Below, one piece after another: positions 8,031 through 17,048 of a DNA stretch of 64,000 nucleotides. This stretch comes from Methylorubrum aminovorans (lineage in GTDB: Bacteria > Pseudomonadota > Alphaproteobacteria > Rhizobiales > Beijerinckiaceae). Position 1 is the first letter of the stretch. Each line of letters starts with the position of its first letter. The position numbers and the translations under genes are program-made. The stretch covers positions 62,001 through 126,000 of the forward strand of contig NZ_BPRC01000001.1 of NCBI RefSeq assembly GCF_022179725.1. Reading direction: 5' to 3'. The notes under the pieces were generated by a model. It was given only the letters and a program-made list of their open reading frames with translations. It ran no database searches and was not told the DNA's origin.

Positions 8031-9427
8031 TATCCGCGAACCTTCTCGCTGGAACTTCTCGCCCACCACGGCTCCGGATCGATGGAGCCGCCGTCTTTTC
8101 TGAACTCGACGTACAGGACGGGATCAATCCGATCATCGTCCTTCTGTGACGCAGCCTGCGTCACGTTCGCTGGCGTGCTTGCCGGGGAGCCGCTGCCCTC
8201 GCCCATCACGGCCACCGGTTCGCCCGCCAGTACGAACTGGCCGACCTCGACGTTGATCTGATCCATCCCCGCGAGCAACAGATAGTAGCCGTCGCCCGCA
8301 TTGATGATCAAGAGTCGGCCGTAGGAGCGGAAGGGGCCGGCGAACGACACCCAGCCGTCCGCCGGGGAGGACACGACTGCCCTGGCCCGCGTCCGCAGCG
8401 AGATGCCGCGGGTGGTGCCGCCCTGGCCGTCGGGCTGGTTGAAGCCGCGCACGAGCGTGCCGCTCACCGGCCTGGGCAGATCGCCGCGGGCTTCCGTGAA
8501 CTTCACCTTGGGCGCGAGCCGCGCCGGATCGCGGGCGCTGGCGGCAGCGAACTTGTCCTGGATCGCCCGCTGCTCCCGCTCGGCGGCGGCGCGGACGGCG
8601 TCGGTGGCGCGGCGCGCGCTCGACAGCTCGCTCTCCATCCGCTCCACGAGATCCTTGAGGGATTTGGCTTGGGCGCCGAGTTCGGCGCTCTTCTGGCGCT
8701 CGGCGGTGAGGCTCGTCTCGACCTCCGCCTGACGGCTGCGGCGGGCGGCGATCAGCGCGTCGAGGCGCTGGCGCTCGGCGGCCCAGCCCGCGAGATCCTT
8801 CTTCAGCGCCTCGCGGTCGGCCGCGATGAGGCCACGTACGCGGACCAACTCGGTGAGGTCGCCGGCCAGCGTATCCGCCTCGCCGCGCAGCTCCGGCACC
8901 ACGGCACCGAGCATCATCGAGGTGCGGATCGCCGCCAGCACGTCCTCGGGCCGCACCAGCACGGCGGGCGGCGGGCGCCGGCCCATGCGCTGGAGCGCGG
9001 CCAAGATCTCGGCGATGACCGCCCGGCGCGCCTCCAGCGACTTGCGGATTGCCGCGTCGCTGTCGGTCAGCGCCCGCAGGCGCTCCTCCAGCCGGTTCAT
9101 CCGGTCCTCAGTCGCCTGGGCCTGGCGCCCGGCATCGAGCAGGGCGGCGCTGAGCTTGGTCCGATCGGAGCCGATCGCGCTGATCTCGGACTCGAGCGCC
9201 GCCCGGTTGCCGCTGCTGGCCGCCAGCGCCTCCTCGATCTGCTTCAGGCTCTGGGCGCGCCGGTCCCGCTCCTCCTGCGTGCGCCGCATCGCCTCCGGAT
9301 CGGGGGGCGTCTGCGCGCACACAGGCAGGGTGGGGCCGCCCGCGAGGCAGGCGAGCGCCATCAGCAGGGCAGCGGGCTTAGCCGTTCGGGTCGTCGGCCT
9401 CGGGTCGGCGTTCACCGGTGCTCTCAT
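8030..9427 (-). CDS. EnvC-like murein hydrolase activator with degenerate M23 (LytM) domain
   Basis: 465-residue periplasmic protein. A signal peptide ends near residue 38 (LPVCA-QT). A long charged coiled coil spans about 45-290, and a LytM/M23-type domain about 320-460 (GTLVRGFNQPDGQGGTTRGISL, AGPFRSYGRLLIINAGDGYY). The zinc ligands of active M23 peptidases are absent: where HxxxD is expected the text reads TTRGISLRTRA, and the HxH motif is replaced by LLLAG. This is the pattern of EnvC, which activates amidases at division without cutting peptidoglycan. It overlaps rlmH by 4 bp (ATGA) and ctpA by 1 bp. Confidence 0.9.
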   Translation of the reverse strand: MRAPVNADPRPTTRTAKPAALLMALACLAGGPTLPVCAQTPPDPEAMRRTQEERDRRAQSLKQIEEALAASSGNRAALESEISAIGSDRTKLSAALLDAGRQAQATEDRMNRLEERLRALTDSDAAIRKSLEARRAVIAEILAALQRMGRRPPPAVLVRPEDVLAAIRTSMMLGAVVPELRGEADTLAGDLTELVRVRGLIAADREALKKDLAGWAAERQRLDALIAARRSRQAEVETSLTAERQKSAELGAQAKSLKDLVERMESELSSARRATDAVRAAAEREQRAIQDKFAAASARDPARLAPKVKFTEARGDLPRPVSGTLVRGFNQPDGQGGTTRGISLRTRARAVVSSPADGWVSFAGPFRSYGRLLIINAGDGYYLLLAGMDQINVEVGQFVLAGEPVAVMGEGSGSPASTPANVTQAASQKDDDRIDPVLYVEFRKDGGSIDPEPWWARSSSEKVRG

Positions 9428-9921
9428 GCCTCGGGATCGCCCCGGTGGTAGGGGTGTCCGGCCAGGATGGTCAGGGCCCGGTAGACCTGCTCGAGGGCGA
9501 GCACGCGCACCAGACCGTGCGGCAGTGTCGCCGCTCCGAAGGCGAGAATATGGTCGGCGCGTGCCCGCACGCTCTCGTGAAGGCCGTCGGCCCCGCCGAT
9601 GACGAGAACGAGGCTGCTCCGCCCCGCGTCGCGCCAGGCCCCGATTTTGTCCGCGATCCGCTCGCTCGGCCAGTCGGAGCGGCCGCGCTCGTCGCAGGCG
9701 ATCACCGCCGCGTCGCCCGGCACGAGGGCGAGGATCGCGGCCGCTTCCTCGGCGACGCGGTCGGCGGCCCGGCGCGCGCGCGATTCAGGAATCTCGGCAA
9801 GCTCGCAGGCCGCGACGCCGAGGCTCTTGCCGAGCGCGACCGCGCGCTCGCGGTAGCGGGCGGCGAGATCCCGCTCCGGCCCGTTCTTCAGGCGTCCGAT
9901 GGCGACGACGAGCAGGCGCAA
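9424..9921 (-). CDS. rlmH: 23S rRNA (pseudouridine1915-N3)-methyltransferase
   Basis: 165-residue SPOUT methyltransferase that methylates pseudouridine 1915 in helix 69 of 23S rRNA on the assembled 70S ribosome. The N-terminal MRLLVVAIGRLKNGPE, the glycine-rich VIGGADGLHESVRARAD and the C-terminal knot LPHGLVRVLALEQVYRAL plus GHPYH are all present, and the length is typical. It is the first gene of the overlapping envelope cluster; rsfS, a frequent upstream neighbour, is not present in the 240 bp before it. Confidence 0.95.
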   Translation of the reverse strand: MRLLVVAIGRLKNGPERDLAARYRERAVALGKSLGVAACELAEIPESRARRAADRVAEEAAAILALVPGDAAVIACDERGRSDWPSERIADKIGAWRDAGRSSLVLVIGGADGLHESVRARADHILAFGAATLPHGLVRVLALEQVYRALTILAGHPYHRGDPEA

Positions 9922-10164
9922 GAGGCGTGGACAGTTTCAAGAGACGCGATACCTGCGCCCGATAGCACGATCGGACCGGGGACCGGGAGCCGGCCGGCTC
10001 AAGAAAACGTGGCCGGCAACAGGCGGCGGTCCGGCGCATGCGTCGCCCGGCGGGGGTGGCGGCTTTGCGGCGGCGACCTAACTGCCGCCCGCAACCGACG
10101 CGCCTTGCCCGGAACCCGCCTCCCGCCGCGCCTCGACCATCCGGGACCTCACGACAGGATCACG
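9922..10164. other. Divergent intergenic region rlmH / MHS transporter
   Basis: About 240 bp between divergent genes; it should carry both promoters. I see no clear operator, RNA gene or small gene in it. Confidence 0.4.
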
Positions 10165-11475
10165 ATGCACTCGCCCGTCAGCGCCGCGCCGACGCGCCTC
10201 GACCGCAAGGCCGTAGGCGCCGTCGTTCTCGGCAACGCCCTCGAATTCTACGACTTCACCATCTACGCCTTCTTCGCCCAATCGATCGGCGCGACCTTCT
10301 TCCCTTCGGACAGCCCGACCGACAGCCTGCTCGCCTCGCTGGCCCTGTTCGGGATCGGCTACGTGATGCGGCCCGTGGGCGGTGTGCTGATCGGCGCGTT
10401 CGCCGATCGGGCCGGGCGCAAGCCGGCCATGCTCATCACCATCGCGCTGATGGCCATCGGCATGCTGATGCTGGCGGCTTGCCCCGGTACGGCGACCATC
10501 GGTGGCTGGGCTCAGGTGATCGTGATCGTCGGGCGGCTGATCCAGGGGCTGGCGCTCGGCGGCGAGGTCGGGCCTTCGACCGCCTTCCTGATCGAGGCCG
10601 CCCCGGCCCGCCACCGCGGCTTCGTCACGAGCTGGCAGATCGCCAGCCAGGGCTGCGCCGCCCTGTTCGCCGGTCTCTTCGCCACCGTGCTGACGGTTAT
10701 CCTCGGCGATACGGCCATGGCCGATTGGGGCTGGCGGCTGATGTTCGGCCTCGGCCTCCTCGTCGTGCCGGTCGGCCTCGTGATCCGCAGCCACCTGCCG
10801 GAGACCGCGGGCGAGGGCCACGACCCCGCCGTCGCCGCCTCTACGGGCGCGGTGCTCGGCCGGCTGCTGCGCCGGCACGGGCGGATGCTCGGCCTCACCT
10901 TCCTCGTCATCGCCGCCTCCACCGTGTCGAATGCGGTGGGCACCAACATGCCGGTCTATGCCGGGGCGACGCTCGGCCTCTCGGAGATGGCCGCCAACGC
11001 CGTGCCGATCGCGCTGGGACTGGCCTCGGTGATCTTCCCGCTGCTGGGCGGCTGGCTGGCCGACCGGTTCGGGCGCAAGCCGGTCATGGTCTGGCCGAGG
11101 GCGCTGATCCTCGTGCTCGCCGTGCCGGCCTTCCTGTGGATGCTGCGGGAGCCGAGCGCGTTCAGCGTCTATGCCGTCACCTTCCTGCTCTCGGCCCTGT
11201 CCTCGATCAACGCGGCCGCGATCATCGTCGCCATCCCGGAGGCCCTGCCGCGGGCGGTGCGTAGCGCCGGGCTGTCCATCGTCTACGCCCTGTCGGTCTC
11301 GATCTTCGGCGGCAGCACCAACTACGTTGTGAACTGGCTGATCGCCGCGACCGGCGACCGGATGGCGCCGGCCTACTACCTCGCCGCCTTCAGCCTCGTC
11401 GGCACCGCTGCCGCCTTGTTGCTGCCGGAGACGCGGGGCCGCGACATCCATGTCGATACGGCAACACGCGGATGA
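10165..11475 (+). CDS. MFS transporter, metabolite:H+ symporter (citrate/MHS) family
   Basis: 436-residue inner-membrane transporter with about 12 hydrophobic segments. The start is the ATG at 10165 (MHSPVSAAP). The family marks are NALEFYDFTIYAFFAQSIG at about residues 28-46, the MFS loop 2-3 motif DRAGRKPAM at about 90, the QGLALGGEVGPS segment after TM4 (proline-permease/citrate symporter type) and a second DRFGRKPVM in the C-terminal half. Such proteins import organic acids or osmolytes with protons; the substrate cannot be read from the sequence. It stands alone, divergent from rlmH. Confidence 0.9.
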   Translation: MHSPVSAAPTRLDRKAVGAVVLGNALEFYDFTIYAFFAQSIGATFFPSDSPTDSLLASLALFGIGYVMRPVGGVLIGAFADRAGRKPAMLITIALMAIGMLMLAACPGTATIGGWAQVIVIVGRLIQGLALGGEVGPSTAFLIEAAPARHRGFVTSWQIASQGCAALFAGLFATVLTVILGDTAMADWGWRLMFGLGLLVVPVGLVIRSHLPETAGEGHDPAVAASTGAVLGRLLRRHGRMLGLTFLVIAASTVSNAVGTNMPVYAGATLGLSEMAANAVPIALGLASVIFPLLGGWLADRFGRKPVMVWPRALILVLAVPAFLWMLREPSAFSVYAVTFLLSALSSINAAAIIVAIPEALPRAVRSAGLSIVYALSVSIFGGSTNYVVNWLIAATGDRMAPAYYLAAFSLVGTAAALLLPETRGRDIHVDTATRG

Positions 11476-11717
11476 ACCGTCCCGACTTTCGTCGCTCTAG
11501 GCGGGTGTCGATTGGGCTGCCGGCTGCGGCGCACATGTTGTTGCGAAGCGGCATGTCCTGAAAGGCCCTCAGGTACGACGGTCTCGGCAGCCTATTCATG
11601 GGTTGGATTTTTCCAGTGCAATAAAATTTTAGGAGGTATCGGACCAAGTACATTCTACTGGGAAGGATACGTGCTTAACATGTTGCTGGCTCGGTATTCG
11701 GTCGTCGGTAAGATACG
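11476..11717. other. Leader region of the GGDEF-EAL gene
   Basis: 242 bp, A+T richer than its surroundings from about 11590 on. A perfect AGGAGGT stands at 11631-11637 but no start codon follows within 5-12 bp, so I do not call a gene. It probably holds the promoter and a long untranslated leader of the next gene. Confidence 0.35.
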
Positions 11718-13670
11718 ATGAAATTCATCCGCGGCCGCAAAGAATTGTTGAGTGGGATCGTTTCGGGCTATACCGATCCAGAGGCCTGCATCCATCAGCT
11801 TATGGAGTTGCGGAAGCAGATTCCGTCGCTCTACGCGCTGCTCTCCATCAATGCCTGCGCGCTCGCCTTCACCCATTACCCCTTCGCACCGGCTTGGCTG
11901 ACGATCGGACTGCCCGGCCTGATGATCGCCCTGTGCGTGGTGCGCGCCATCCACTGGTGGCGCCTGCGTCCGCAGGACATCGCCGGAGCCAGGGCCCTGA
12001 AGCGGCTGCGCGGTACCAGCCTGCTCACCATCCTGTTCTCGGCCCTCTTCGTCGGTTGGGCGATGATGCTCAATGGGTATGGCGGTCCGTTCGAGCAGGG
12101 GCACGTCGCAATCTTCGTGGCGATCACCGTCATCGCCTGCATCTTCTGCCTGACGCATCTCCCGTTCGCGGCTCTGCTGGTGACGTTCATCGTCATCGGC
12201 GTGTTCCTGATCCACTGCTTCACGAGCGGGAACAGCGTCTTCATCGCGATCGCGCTGAACACGGCCTTCGTCACCGTGGTGATGGTGCGCATCCTCACCA
12301 ACAACTTCCTGGCCTTCCTGCAACTGGTCGAGTCCAAGGCGGAGGCGCAGCGGTTGAGCGAGGACAACCGGCGTCTTGCCCACACCGACAGCCTGACCGG
12401 ACTGCCCAACCGGCGCTACTTCTTCCAGCGTCTCGACGCCCTGATCGCCGAATCGGCCGGCAGCGACACGGCCTTCGCCCTCGCGATCTTCGACCTCGAT
12501 CGCTTCAAGCCGATCAACGACACCTTCGGCCACACCGCCGGAGACCGGGTGCTCGAAGAGACCGGGCGTCGGCTCCAAACCTTCGCCGGCAACGGCGTGA
12601 CGATCGCGCGCCTCGGCGGTGACGAGTTCGGCGTGCTGATTCATAGCACCGCCCGCCCGGACGAAGTGCTCGACCTCTGCAATCGGATCTGCACGCGGCT
12701 GCACGCGCCGATCGCGCTGGGTGAGACGCAGGTCGTGCCGGGGTGCTCAGGGGGACTCGCGCTCTACCCCCAGGCCGGACGCGCTGCGGACGCCCTGTTC
12801 GACCGGGCCGACTACGCGCTCTACCATTCCAAGGAGCGCAAGCGGGGTTCCACGACCCTGTTCTCGCAGGAGCATGAGGACGCCATCCGCGATGCGCGCG
12901 CGGTGGAGACGGCGTTGCAGAGCGCCGACCTCGCCGCCGAGATGGAGATGCACTACCAGCCGATCCTCGACACCGTGACGGACCGGATCACCGCGGTCGA
13001 GGCTCTGGCGCGCTGGACGAGTCCGAAGCTCGGGCGCGTGCCGCCGGACCGCTTCATCGCCGTGGCGGAGCGCTGCGGCATGATCCATTCGGTGACGCTG
13101 CTTCTCCTGCGCAAGGCGCTTGCCGACGCCGCCCGGCTCCCGCCCGAGATCGGCCTGTCGTTCAACCTCTCCTCGCACGACCTCGCCTCATCCGAGACGG
13201 TGATCGCCATCCTCGCCGCCGTTCGCCGGAGCGGGCTCGATCCACACCGGATCACTCTGGAACTGACGGAAACGGCGCTGATGCGCGACTTCGAGGGCGC
13301 GCAGCAGGCGATCACGCTTCTGCGTGCGCTGGGCATCAAGATCGCGCTCGACGATTTCGGAACGGGCTATTCGAGCCTCAACTACGTCCACCGCCTGCCG
13401 CTGGACCGGATCAAGATCGACCGCGGCTTCATGGCCGATGTCGAGACTGATCTCGGCCGCAGCGTCGTGAGCACCATCCTCGACCTGTGCCAGAATCTCG
13501 GGCTGGACGGCATCGCCGAGGGAATCGAGACCACGGAGCAGTTGAACGCCGTGCGCGGCCACGGCTGCCGCTACGTGCAGGGCTACCTGATCGGCATGCC
13601 GCAGCCCATGGCGGACCTGCTCGACGGCCTCCGGAAGATGACGCCGCCGGCCGAGCCCGTCGTGGTCTGA
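11718..13670 (+). CDS. Membrane GGDEF-EAL cyclic-di-GMP protein
   Basis: 650-residue inner-membrane protein with an N-terminal block of about six hydrophobic helices (about residues 38-195), a GGDEF domain (about 215-380) and an EAL domain (about 405-640). The diguanylate cyclase motif is intact (RLGGDEFGVL, GGDEF at 300-304) and no RxxD inhibitory site precedes it. The phosphodiesterase marks are intact too (EALARW at 428-433, ELTETALM, DDFGTGYSSL, KIDRGFM). It may therefore make or break cyclic-di-GMP; the net activity cannot be decided from the sequence. No known sensor domain name fits the membrane part. It stands alone, convergent with the next gene. Confidence 0.93.
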   Translation: MKFIRGRKELLSGIVSGYTDPEACIHQLMELRKQIPSLYALLSINACALAFTHYPFAPAWLTIGLPGLMIALCVVRAIHWWRLRPQDIAGARALKRLRGTSLLTILFSALFVGWAMMLNGYGGPFEQGHVAIFVAITVIACIFCLTHLPFAALLVTFIVIGVFLIHCFTSGNSVFIAIALNTAFVTVVMVRILTNNFLAFLQLVESKAEAQRLSEDNRRLAHTDSLTGLPNRRYFFQRLDALIAESAGSDTAFALAIFDLDRFKPINDTFGHTAGDRVLEETGRRLQTFAGNGVTIARLGGDEFGVLIHSTARPDEVLDLCNRICTRLHAPIALGETQVVPGCSGGLALYPQAGRAADALFDRADYALYHSKERKRGSTTLFSQEHEDAIRDARAVETALQSADLAAEMEMHYQPILDTVTDRITAVEALARWTSPKLGRVPPDRFIAVAERCGMIHSVTLLLLRKALADAARLPPEIGLSFNLSSHDLASSETVIAILAAVRRSGLDPHRITLELTETALMRDFEGAQQAITLLRALGIKIALDDFGTGYSSLNYVHRLPLDRIKIDRGFMADVETDLGRSVVSTILDLCQNLGLDGIAEGIETTEQLNAVRGHGCRYVQGYLIGMPQPMADLLDGLRKMTPPAEPVVV

Positions 13671-13716
13671 GAAAATCTGAGTACGGGCCGGGCGCGACGC
13701 ATAGGCCCCCGGCCTC

Positions 13717-14343
13717 TCACCGTAACCCGTCGGGCCGGTCCCCGGCGGCCCAGGCCAGAGCCTGTTCCAGGCGGTCGTTGCCCCAGAACAGTTCGCCGTC
13801 CCCGGTGAGGAAACTCGGCGCGCCGTAAATGCCGCGGGAGCGGGCCTCCTCCCCCGCAACCTTCAAGCGGCTCTTGTTGGCCTCGGAGGCCGCCGCCTTG
13901 AGGATCTGGGTGCCGTCGAGCCCGAGCGAGTCGAGAATCCGGCCGACCGCCGCCGGCTCGGCGATGGAGGAGCCCTTGGCGAAGCTCGTCTCGAACACCG
14001 CCTTGGAGAACGGCACCAGCCAGTCCTGGTCGGCGCCGTAGGTCGCCACGCGCACTGCGCTCAGGGAGTTCTGCGGAAACGGGTTCGGGCGCGTGACCGG
14101 CGGCAGCCCGAACCGGGCGGCTTCGCGATCGAGGTCGCGCCACATGTTGCGGCCCTTGGCCGGGTAGAGGTTGAACGGCGAGTTGGTCCAGCCCTGCGCC
14201 GCGAAGATCGGCCCGAGCAGGAACGGCCGCCAGCGCAGCTCGACATCGGCCGCCTCGGCCAGCGCCTCGATGCGCATGGCCGAGAGGTAGGAATAGGTCG
14301 AGGCGAACTCGTACCAGAATTCCAGGGTCGGTCGCCGCGGCAT
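13717..14343 (-). CDS. 2-hydroxychromene-2-carboxylate isomerase-like (DsbA-fold, kappa-GST type)
   Basis: 208-residue cytoplasmic protein of the DsbA/kappa-GST fold. The N-terminal LEFWYEFASTYSYLSA carries the serine that takes the place of the redox cysteine in HCCA isomerases, and there is no CxxC. LFWGNDRLEQAL near the C-terminus is also typical. Bacterial relatives isomerise ring-cleavage products with glutathione, but no naphthalene or other aromatic pathway gene is nearby, so the substrate is unknown. Divergent from argG. Confidence 0.87.
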   Translation of the reverse strand: MPRRPTLEFWYEFASTYSYLSAMRIEALAEAADVELRWRPFLLGPIFAAQGWTNSPFNLYPAKGRNMWRDLDREAARFGLPPVTRPNPFPQNSLSAVRVATYGADQDWLVPFSKAVFETSFAKGSSIAEPAAVGRILDSLGLDGTQILKAAASEANKSRLKVAGEEARSRGIYGAPSFLTGDGELFWGNDRLEQALAWAAGDRPDGLR

Positions 14344-14517
14344 TCGTCGATTCTCCGGATCGGCTCGTCCGTCCTGCCGGCGACCCTACCACGTCTTCGG
14401 CGGCGCTCCGGGGCAGGCTGGATTGGAAACGAGGCAACGGGCATGCCGCCCCGCCGGTTGCGCGCCGCGCGCCTCCGCTGTTAATCCGCCTGCACCCTGT
14501 TGCCCGAGCCCAACACC
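14344..14517. promoter_or_regulatory. Divergent promoter region of argG
   Basis: 174 bp between divergent genes. No ARG-box palindrome is evident by eye. Confidence 0.35.
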
Positions 14518-15759
14518 ATGTCCGACGCCCGCCTGAACAAATCCGTCAAGAAGGTCGTTCTCGCCTATTCCGGCGGCCTCGACACCTCGATCATCCTGAA
14601 GTGGCTTCAGACCACCTACGGCTGCGAGGTGGTGACCTTCACCGCCGATCTCGGCCAGGGCGAGGAGCTGGAGCCGGCCCGCCGCAAGGCCGAGCTTCTC
14701 GGCATCAAACCGGAAAACATCTTTATCGAAGACCTGCGCGAGGAATTCGTCCGCGACTACGTCTTCCCGATGTTCCGGGCCAACGCCGTCTACGAGGGCG
14801 TCTATCTTCTCGGCACCTCGATCGCCCGGCCGCTGATCGCCAAGAAGCAGATCGAGATCGCCGAGCGCGTCGGCGCCGACGCCGTCTGCCACGGCGCCAC
14901 CGGCAAGGGCAACGATCAGGTCCGGTTCGAACTCGGCTATTACGCGCTCAAGCCCGACCTGACGGTGATCGCGCCCTGGCGCGAATGGGATCTGCGCTCG
15001 CGCGAGCAGCTCATCGCGTTCGCCGAGCAGCACCAGATCCCGATCGCCAAGGACAAGCGCGGCGAGAGCCCGTTCTCGGTCGATGCCAACCTCCTGCACG
15101 CCTCCTCTGAGGGCAAGGTGCTGGAAGATCCCGCCGTCGAAGTGCCGGACTACGTCTATTCCCGCACCCTCTCGCCGGAGGAGGCGCCGGACCAGCCGAC
15201 CGTCATCACCATCGGCTTCGAGCGCGGCGACGCCGTCTCGATCGACGGCGAACGGCTCTCGCCCGCCACCCTGCTGGCCAAGCTGAACGAGCTCGGCCAC
15301 GCCAACGGCATCGGCCGGCTCGATCTCGTCGAGAATCGCTTCGTCGGCATGAAGAGCCGCGGCATGTACGAGACGCCCGGCGGCACCATCCTGCTGCCGG
15401 CCCACCGGGCCATCGAGTCGATTACCCTCGACCGCGGCGCGGCGCATCTCAAGGACCAGCTCATGCCGCAATACGCGGAGCTGATCTATAACGGCTTCTG
15501 GTTCTCGCCGGAGCGCGAGATGCTCCAGGCGCTGATCGACAAGAGCCAGGAGAAGGTCACAGGCGAGGTGCGGCTCAAGCTCTACAAGGGCGGCGTCCAC
15601 GTCATCGGCCGGACGAGCCCGCACTCGCTCTACGATCAGGATCTCGTCACCTTCGAGGAGGGCGCCGTCGCCTACGACCACCGCGACGCAGCGGGCTTCA
15701 TCAAGCTCAACGCCCTGCGCCTGCGCACGCTGGCGCAGCGCAAGAAGCGCGAGGGCTGA
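14518..15759 (+). CDS. argG: Argininosuccinate synthase
   Basis: 413-residue cytoplasmic ligase that joins citrulline and aspartate at the cost of ATP to AMP plus pyrophosphate, the seventh step of arginine synthesis. The ATP-pyrophosphatase loop [15 protein letters not shown] lies at about residues 14-28, then [29 protein letters not shown] and the aspartate-binding [15 protein letters not shown]. Length is normal. The start is the ATG at 14518 (MSDARLN); a TTG six codons upstream is also in frame. No other arg gene is adjacent. Confidence 0.96.
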   Translation: MSDARLNKSVKKVVLAYSGGLDTSIILKWLQTTYGCEVVTFTADLGQGEELEPARRKAELLGIKPENIFIEDLREEFVRDYVFPMFRANAVYEGVYLLGTSIARPLIAKKQIEIAERVGADAVCHGATGKGNDQVRFELGYYALKPDLTVIAPWREWDLRSREQLIAFAEQHQIPIAKDKRGESPFSVDANLLHASSEGKVLEDPAVEVPDYVYSRTLSPEEAPDQPTVITIGFERGDAVSIDGERLSPATLLAKLNELGHANGIGRLDLVENRFVGMKSRGMYETPGGTILLPAHRAIESITLDRGAAHLKDQLMPQYAELIYNGFWFSPEREMLQALIDKSQEKVTGEVRLKLYKGGVHVIGRTSPHSLYDQDLVTFEEGAVAYDHRDAAGFIKLNALRLRTLAQRKKREG

Positions 15760-15804
15760 GCCGCGCACCTCGGGGGTCGTTTGCGTCGCCTATCCAACAC
15801 TCGA

Positions 15805-15921
15805 CCTCCATCCTGAGGTGCTGCGGAGCGGCCCCGAAGCAGGCCTCCCGAAATCGCGGAGGCCTCTGGACGTCTCCTTCGAGGCTCCTTGCCGTGGCAA
15901 GGAGCACTTCGAGATGAGGCG
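15805..15921. repeat. Intergenic palindromic repeat, family A copy 1
   Basis: About 117 bp with imperfect inverted ends (CATCCTGAGGTGC on the left, GCACTTCGAGATGAGG on the right). It shares its ends and the inner GCGGAGCGGCC.. and TTCGAGGCT pieces with elements at 44766-44902 and 57979-58083. It lies between argG and a convergent gene. Confidence 0.65.
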
Positions 15922-15967
15922 GGATTGTTGGGATGACCCGCTCTGACCTGATGGGTCGAAGTGGGTC

Positions 15968-16963
15968 TCAGCGATCTCCCAGGAGAGCCGGATCGTTCGA
16001 GACGATGAGCACGCGCAGATCGGAATCCGGCACGTAGTCGCGGGCCTCCCAGACGAAGGTGGTCGGACCGGTCTTGCGCACGCCCTGCCGGCAGAAGCTG
16101 ACCAGGGCGTCGGCGCGCGCCTTGTCCACCGTCAGGGTGAAGCGGCCGATCCGGCCGGCCCAGTTCCGGGCCGTGGTGACGATGTAGGGCACCTCGAAGG
16201 CGCGGGTGTAGCCCTCGGGCTTCGCCGCGGCGAGGCGCCGGATCCCGGCCAGGCCCGCATCGTCGAGGCAGTAGCGGGCACGGAAGTCGCGCGCCGCAGC
16301 CTCCTTGGGCGAGAGAAACCAGTTGCCCGCGATCGGCGCGTAGCTGTGGGCGATGCGCAGCTCCGCGTCCGCCGGGAAGGTCTGCTCCCAGTGGAACTTG
16401 GCTTCGCTGCGCCACTGGGCGCCGGCATCGGCCGTCTCGTCGGACAGCAGATCGGCCTTGTGCAGGGCCTTGAGGTCGGCGGGCGAGAGGCGCTTGAGCG
16501 CCGCCTCCAACTCCTCGCGCCGCAGGGGATTGAGCGGAAGCCCGTGCCGTTTCAGGCGCTCCGTAATCTCCTGCGTGCCGTGGAAGGCGCGCTCCTCCAG
16601 GGCCGGCTCGACTGCCTTGCCGTCGGCCTTGACCGTGAAGCCGACGAAGTTGGCGCTGCCTCGCACCGGCAGCGAGAGCGCACTGAACGAGAGTTCGGCC
16701 CCGTCGATCGGCGGCAGCGGGAAGGCGAGACGCAGGGTGCGCGGCGCCTTCGAGCGGTTGCGGAAGACGTAATCGACGTCGATGCGGTCGATGGCGATGC
16801 GAAGATCCTCGCTCGCCAGCTCGATCGCGTCATCACGCACCAGCACCAGGCCGCCCGCATCGAGGGTCGCCGCGCTGTCGTTGGCCCGGACGGGCGAGGC
16901 CAGCGCTGCCAGCGCCAGGATGAGGGCGCCCGGCACCCGTCCCGCGATTGATCCTCGCTTCAT
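15968..16963 (-). CDS. DUF4424 domain-containing secreted protein
   Basis: 331-residue exported protein. A signal peptide ends near residue 27 (ALASPVRA-ND). The mature start NDSAATLDAGGLVLVRDDAIEL and the later KFHWEQTFPA, IAHSYAPIAGNWF and YCLDDAG segments match the DUF4424 family, whose function is unknown. The length is normal for the family. It is a single gene with no obvious partner. The periplasmic location is inferred from the signal peptide. Confidence 0.88.
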   Translation of the reverse strand: MKRGSIAGRVPGALILALAALASPVRANDSAATLDAGGLVLVRDDAIELASEDLRIAIDRIDVDYVFRNRSKAPRTLRLAFPLPPIDGAELSFSALSLPVRGSANFVGFTVKADGKAVEPALEERAFHGTQEITERLKRHGLPLNPLRREELEAALKRLSPADLKALHKADLLSDETADAGAQWRSEAKFHWEQTFPADAELRIAHSYAPIAGNWFLSPKEAAARDFRARYCLDDAGLAGIRRLAAAKPEGYTRAFEVPYIVTTARNWAGRIGRFTLTVDKARADALVSFCRQGVRKTGPTTFVWEARDYVPDSDLRVLIVSNDPALLGDR

Positions 16964-17048
16964 CCGGCCTCTTCCTTCGAAATCGCTGCACTGCCCTTCC
17001 GCTGTTAGGTGGAGGGAGCAGCGATTCGCAAAGAGGGATCGCCTGCCG

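Noticed and set aside
10078..11451. Minus-strand frame opposite the MHS transporter
   Set aside because: Polar, glutamine/aspartate/arginine-rich shadow of a clear 12-helix transporter.
11631..11637. Perfect AGGAGGT before the GGDEF-EAL gene
   Set aside because: No ATG, GTG or TTG at the right distance leads to a sensible frame; probably chance or part of the leader.
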